Shown: one piece after another, positions 60,293 to 64,000 of the stretch
Position numbering within the stretch: position 1 is the first letter of the stretch
How the letters are laid out: every line of letters starts with the position of its first letter
Source of the DNA: Azospirillum lipoferum 4B
Lineage (GTDB): Bacteria > Pseudomonadota > Alphaproteobacteria > Azospirillales > Azospirillaceae
Assembly: GCF_000283655.1 (NCBI RefSeq)
Contig: NC_016585.1
Span: 377,001 to 441,000 of the forward strand
DNA: 64,000 bases
Reading direction: 5' to 3'
Notes under the pieces: generated by a model
The model's input: the letters and a program-made list of their open reading frames with translations, nothing else
Told to the model about the DNA's origin: nothing
Databases searched by the model: none
Program-made: the position numbers and the translations under genes

Positions 60293-60823
60293 ATGTCCAA
60301 ACCGGGCCAACGGGTGAACCGGGCGGAGCTGGCCGACCTGTTCGGCGTCAGCCTGCCCACCGTCGACGCCTGGGTGCGCGACGGCTGCCCCTTCGCGGAG
60401 AAGGGGGCCAAGGGCCGGGAATGGGCCTTTGCGACGGCCGACGTTCACCGCTGGCTGGTGGACCGCGCCGTGGCCGACGTCGCCGCCGGCTATGAGGGCG
60501 AGATCGGCGTCATCACCGCCGACGAGGCCAAGCGCCGCAAGGCGGTGGCCGATGCGGTGGTGGCCGAGATCAAGGCCGACGAGGCGCTGAATGAGGTGGT
60601 GAACCGCCATGAGGCCGCGGCCGACGTCGCCGGCTTCTGCATTGGGCTGCGCACCGGCCTGTCCAACGCGGTGGCCAAGATCGCCGGCCGCGCCGCGGCG
60701 ATGACCGGGGCGCCGGAAATCCAGGCGATGGCCGAGACGGAAATCAATCGGGCCTTCGACGCCGCCCGCGACGAACTGGTCAAGAGCTGGGGCGCTGCGG
60801 TGGGCGATGAACCGGGGGCATGA
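60293..60823 (+). CDS. Terminase small subunit (Nu1-like)
   Basis: 176 aa from ATG 60293. The N-terminal winged-helix MerR-like motif NRAELADLFGVSLPTVDAWV, RDGCPFAEKGAKGREWAFAT and ADVHRWLVDRAV is typical of lambda Nu1, which recognises cos. A long helical C-terminus (KRRKAVADAVVAEIKADEAL) follows. Overlaps the large subunit start by 17 bp. Confidence 0.85.
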   Translation: MSKPGQRVNRAELADLFGVSLPTVDAWVRDGCPFAEKGAKGREWAFATADVHRWLVDRAVADVAAGYEGEIGVITADEAKRRKAVADAVVAEIKADEALNEVVNRHEAAADVAGFCIGLRTGLSNAVAKIAGRAAAMTGAPEIQAMAETEINRAFDAARDELVKSWGAAVGDEPGA

Positions 60824-62891
60824 GGCGGCGGCGCGGGTCAGCGCCCACCGTCACGGCGACTACCGGACCGGACGGGGCGAGCTGCGCCGGGCGCTGCTGG
60901 CCCTGTTCGACGGCAGCCTGAAGTTCCAGGAACGCATGAGCGGCTCGGTGTGGGCCGAACGCTATGGCTGGATCCCGAAGGGCACCGGGGCCGAGCACGG
61001 CAAGGTGACGCTCTACGGCTATCAACGCGGGCTGCTGGACGCCATGTGCGATCCGGCGGTGCCGCTGCTGACCGTGCTGAAGGCGGCGCGCGTCGGCTAC
61101 ACCCGCTGCGCCACGCTGGCGGTGGGCTACCACCTCCACCAGGACCCGACGCTGTGCGCCATCGCCCAACCCACCGTACCGGACGCCGAAGACTTCGGCA
61201 GCGGCGAAATCGCGCCGATGCTGCGCGACACGCCGGTGCTGAAGCCGCTGATGCGGCCGGTGAAGAAGGGGGAGAAACAGGACAACGCCGCCTTCTACCA
61301 GCTGAGCAACGGCGCCAGCGTGCGGGTGGTCGGCGCCGCGTCGGACGATGCCTTCCGCCGCTACTCGGCCCGCTTCCTGTTCGCCGACGAAATCGACGGC
61401 GACGGCTGGACGCCCGGGGCCAAGACCCAGGGCGACAAGCTGAAGCTGTTCTGGACGCGCGGCGAAACCTTCTGGAACCGCTCGATGGTGCGCGGCTCGA
61501 CCCCGCTGCTGTACGAGACCAGCCGGGTGTGGAAGCTGTGGCTCGCTTCCGACCAGCGCCGCTACTTCGTGCCGTGCCCGCAATGCTCGGACGCCGCCGG
61601 CCAGCTCGACGGCTGGCAGTATCTCGACTGGGGCGGGCCGGACGTGCCGCACGGGCTGAAATGGAGCCTGGACGCCGAGGGCGCCCTGGACAAGGTGTGG
61701 TACGTCGGCACCTGCGGCTGCATCATCGAAGAGCGGCACAAGGCGTGGATGGACGCCAACGGCGAGTGGCGCCCGACCGCCAAGGCAAAGGTGCCCGGCC
61801 ATGTCGGCATGCACCTGTGGACGGGCATGTCGCTCAACCCCAACGCCGCCTGGACGGTGATCGTCCAGGAGTGGCTGGAGGCGCAGGCCGATCCGGCCAG
61901 TCTGGTGCAGCCCTTCATGAACCTGCGGCTGGGCCGCCCCTACCGGGCGACCTACGGGCAGGAGGTCAAGAGCAGCAGCTTCATCGACCGCATGGAGCCG
62001 TACCCGGCCGAAGTGCCGGCGGGTGTCGAGTTCATCACCGTCGGGGTGGACGTCCAGTCCGGCACGGTGAACCCGCGGCTGGAGGCCTCCGTCTACGGTT
62101 GGGGCCGCGGGCTGGAGGTCTGGCTGATCGGCCATTTCGTCCTGGCCGGCGATCCGGCCAAGGGCGAGGTGTGGGCGGCGCTGGACGAGGGCGTGCTGCT
62201 GCGCCGCTACCGCAAGCCGGACGGCACCACGCTGGACGTGCGGGCCAGCTGCATCGACTCGGGCGGCCATCACACGCAGGAGGTCTACGCCTTCGCCAAC
62301 AAGCGCCGCTCCCGGCGGGTGTGGGCGATCAAGGGCCGGTCGGAAAGCCGGGGCCAGCGGGGCAGGGTGTGGCCGCGCAAGCCGTCCAGCAAGCTGGGCC
62401 ATGTCTGGTACATGATCGGCGGCAACGCCGCGCGGGACTGGGCCTATGGCAGCCTGGCGGTGGACAAGGCCGGGCCGCGCCATGTGCATTTTCCGCAAGC
62501 CGCCATCGACGGCGCCCGCGAGCTGGACGACGAGTTCTTCGCCCAGCTGACCCGCGAGAAGCTGATCGTTCCGCGCGGCCAGCAATACACGGTGTGGCAG
62601 AAGCCGGCCGAGGCCCATGAGGCCGGGGTGTGCTTCGTCTACGCCTATGCCGCGGTGTGCGGCCTGCAGGCCCTGTCCGGCAAATACGTCAAGCTGGGCG
62701 AGGCCGACATCGAGGCGGCACCGGCTGAAGCCGGCGATACGGCCGGCGAGACCATGACGGAATCGACTCCGGCCGACGCCATCGCCGCGGCGGTGGAGCG
62801 GGCGCGCCGGCTGAGCCGGCCGGCCGCAGCCGTCCAACCGGCGGCACCGACGCCGCCGGCCTCGACCGACAAAGGGGAACTCTACCTATGA
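60807..62891 (+). CDS. Terminase large subunit (lambda gpA/GpA family)
   Basis: 694 aa packaging motor and cos endonuclease. N-terminal ATPase: Walker A-like KAARVGYT (92-99, LTVLKAARVGYTRC) and Walker B LFADEID (191-197). The nuclease half carries FITVGVDVQSGTVNPRLEAS, SCIDSGGHHTQEVYAFANKR and the C-terminal FYAYAAVCGL-like region. A CPQCSD cysteine pair and CGC near 615-640 aa-equivalents fits the GpA zinc-like insertion. Overlaps both neighbours. A long leftward frame over the same DNA is a shadow. Confidence 0.93.
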   Translation: MNRGHEAAARVSAHRHGDYRTGRGELRRALLALFDGSLKFQERMSGSVWAERYGWIPKGTGAEHGKVTLYGYQRGLLDAMCDPAVPLLTVLKAARVGYTRCATLAVGYHLHQDPTLCAIAQPTVPDAEDFGSGEIAPMLRDTPVLKPLMRPVKKGEKQDNAAFYQLSNGASVRVVGAASDDAFRRYSARFLFADEIDGDGWTPGAKTQGDKLKLFWTRGETFWNRSMVRGSTPLLYETSRVWKLWLASDQRRYFVPCPQCSDAAGQLDGWQYLDWGGPDVPHGLKWSLDAEGALDKVWYVGTCGCIIEERHKAWMDANGEWRPTAKAKVPGHVGMHLWTGMSLNPNAAWTVIVQEWLEAQADPASLVQPFMNLRLGRPYRATYGQEVKSSSFIDRMEPYPAEVPAGVEFITVGVDVQSGTVNPRLEASVYGWGRGLEVWLIGHFVLAGDPAKGEVWAALDEGVLLRRYRKPDGTTLDVRASCIDSGGHHTQEVYAFANKRRSRRVWAIKGRSESRGQRGRVWPRKPSSKLGHVWYMIGGNAARDWAYGSLAVDKAGPRHVHFPQAAIDGARELDDEFFAQLTREKLIVPRGQQYTVWQKPAEAHEAGVCFVYAYAAVCGLQALSGKYVKLGEADIEAAPAEAGDTAGETMTESTPADAIAAAVERARRLSRPAAAVQPAAPTPPASTDKGELYL

Positions 62892-63121
62892 CCGACGTCA
62901 CCATCCTGGAGGCGTGGCTCGCCGACGCGCGGGCCGCGCACCATGCCCTGCGGATCGGCCAGCAGAAGGTCAGCGTGCGCTTCGGCGACCGCGTGGTCGA
63001 ATACGCCCCGGCCAACGCCACCCAGCTCGCCAGCTACATCGCCTCGCTGGAGCGCCAGATCGCCGCGGCGAAGGGCCGGCGCGGTCCGGCGGTGTCGCCC
63101 TATGTCCGGATGATCGGTTGA
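62888..63121 (+). CDS. gpW-like head-tail joining protein
   Basis: 77 aa. MTDVTILEAWLADARAAHHA, LRIGQQKVSVRFGDRVVEYA, NATQLASYIASLERQI, the compact alpha/beta gpW pattern. Located between terminase and portal exactly as in lambda. Overlaps both neighbouring genes by a few bases. Confidence 0.85.
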   Translation: MTDVTILEAWLADARAAHHALRIGQQKVSVRFGDRVVEYAPANATQLASYIASLERQIAAAKGRRGPAVSPYVRMIG

Positions 63122-64000
63122 TGGCCACCGCTCCCGTCATCCTCGACCAACACGGGCGGCCTATTCCGCAGGCCGAGATCCGGCGGGCTCGGGCGCAGGC
63201 AGCGATGGGCGCCTTTCTCGCCGGATCGGGCAACGCGCCCGAGCTGCGCGACTGGACGCCGGCGGCGGGCTCGCCCGATGCCGACCTCGACGGCGACCGC
63301 CAGACCATCGTCGCCCGCGCCCGCGACCTGGAGCGCAACGACGCCCTGGTCTCCGGTGCGGTCCAGTCGCTGAAGGACAGCGCCATCGGCTTCGGTCTGG
63401 ATTTCCAGTCGATGCCGGACTACCGGGCGCTGGGCATCGGCCGCGACCAGGCGCAGGACGCCGCCCGGCGGATCGAATCCATCTGGCACGAGTGGAGCGA
63501 GGACCGCGACGCCTGCGACGTCACCGGCCAGCTGCCCTTCGGCGCGATGCTGCGCCAGTCGGTGCAGTCCGACCTCGTCGCCGGCGAAAGCCTGCAACTG
63601 GCCCTGTGGCTGCCGGAGCGGCAGCGCCGGCTGGGCAGCCGCTTCGCCACCGTGATGCAGACGGTGGAGGCGGACCGGCTGTCCAACCCGCAGGACCGCA
63701 TCGGCGATCCGCGCCTGCGCGACGGTGTCGAGATCGACGGGTATGGCGCACCCGTCGCCTACCATATCCGCAGCAGCCATCCGGGCGACCTGTTCATGCC
63801 CTGGGCGATGGCGGCGGCGGAGTGGCAGCGGGTGCCGTTGCGCGGGCCGGGCGGCCGGCGGGTGGTGATCCACTCCTTCGACCAGAAGCGGCCGGGCCAG
63901 CACCGCGGCGTTTCGGTGTTCGCGCCGGTGATGACCGAGCTGAAGCAGCGCGCCCGGTTCCAGCGGGCCGAGCTGCAGGCGGCGGTGGTCAACGCGGTGA
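63121..64000 (+). CDS. Phage portal protein (lambda gpB family), truncated by window edge
   Basis: Starts at ATG 63121, overlapping the gpW stop (TGATG), and is open to base 64000 (293 residues seen). ELRDWTPAAGSPDADLDGDR, QTIVARARDLERNDALVSGA, VQSLKDSAIGFGLDFQSMPD, then VMQTVEADRLSNPQDRIGDP and FDQKRPGQHRGVSVFAPVMT are standard lambda-portal landmarks. Forms the dodecameric DNA channel of the capsid. Confidence 0.92.
   Translation, partial: MATAPVILDQHGRPIPQAEIRRARAQAAMGAFLAGSGNAPELRDWTPAAGSPDADLDGDRQTIVARARDLERNDALVSGAVQSLKDSAIGFGLDFQSMPDYRALGIGRDQAQDAARRIESIWHEWSEDRDACDVTGQLPFGAMLRQSVQSDLVAGESLQLALWLPERQRRLGSRFATVMQTVEADRLSNPQDRIGDPRLRDGVEIDGYGAPVAYHIRSSHPGDLFMPWAMAAAEWQRVPLRGPGGRRVVIHSFDQKRPGQHRGVSVFAPVMTELKQRARFQRAELQAAVVNAV

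Noticed and set aside
60780-62837. A 685-codon leftward frame antisense to the terminase gene
   Set aside because: A GC-driven shadow: no domain, repeated HRRG-type text, and the rightward frame is a full terminase large subunit.
38028-64000. CRISPR array or tRNA attachment site in the prophage region
   Set aside because: No regularly spaced repeats and no tRNA-like cloverleaf were found on reading through the interval.

Overview
The window is high-GC (about 68-70%) alphaproteobacterial DNA. The codon bias towards G/C third positions, the density of uptake systems, the TonB/FecIR iron locus and the interspersed GC-rich palindromes all fit a Rhodospirillales soil or rhizosphere bacterium such as Azospirillum. 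That genus call is an inference from style and content. No marker gene was aligned.

Region 1 (1-38.0 kb) is chromosome or large-replicon backbone. It holds: a BMP-type (nucleoside-like) ABC system cut by the left edge; an IclR regulator divergent from a Pot-type ABC transporter that is fused operonically to a three-subunit flavin/iron-sulfur dehydrogenase of the HcnABC/opine-oxidase kind; a GNAT enzyme and a PQQ-type aldose dehydrogenase; groES-groEL; a zinc alcohol dehydrogenase and a Gfo/Idh/MocA oxidoreductase; a LacI-controlled ABC operon with a calcineurin-like phosphodiesterase, followed by a second binding protein and a fused permease; tRNA-Arg(CCG); a siderophore receptor locus (fecI-fecR-receptor-DUF3649-PepSY) behind a perfect 17-bp palindrome; then glmS and glmU. 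Just 3' of glmS sits the relic of a Tn7-like transposon: a TGT end with TnsB-type repeats 24 bp after the stop codon, and a tnsA start cut by a decayed IS5-family remnant.

Region 2 (38.28-64.0 kb, running off the right edge) is a prophage. It opens with a leftward integrase operon and a repressor/cro switch with shared operator motifs, then a DnaA-N-like replication protein. An accessory zone (44.3-55 kb) follows, then Gam, a DNA methyltransferase, terminase small and large subunits, gpW and portal in lambda-like order. Plasmid-style features (ParA, a DUF3102/ParB-like protein, a XerD-like recombinase, twin 26-bp palindromes) suggest that the phage, or an ancestor, had a partition system.

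The accessory zone is the most interesting part. It carries an unrecognised two-gene module (soluble protein plus four-helix membrane protein), an AT-rich Shedu-like nuclease gene, and a dcm-DUF262-HEPN-vsr operon. Two paralogous antirepressor-like genes lie on either side of the dcm cassette. Each is preceded by a C4-type antisense RNA leader. The two leaders show compensatory base changes in at least three helices, including the arm that would mask the ribosome binding site, so they look like two insulated copies of the P1/P7 c4 switch.
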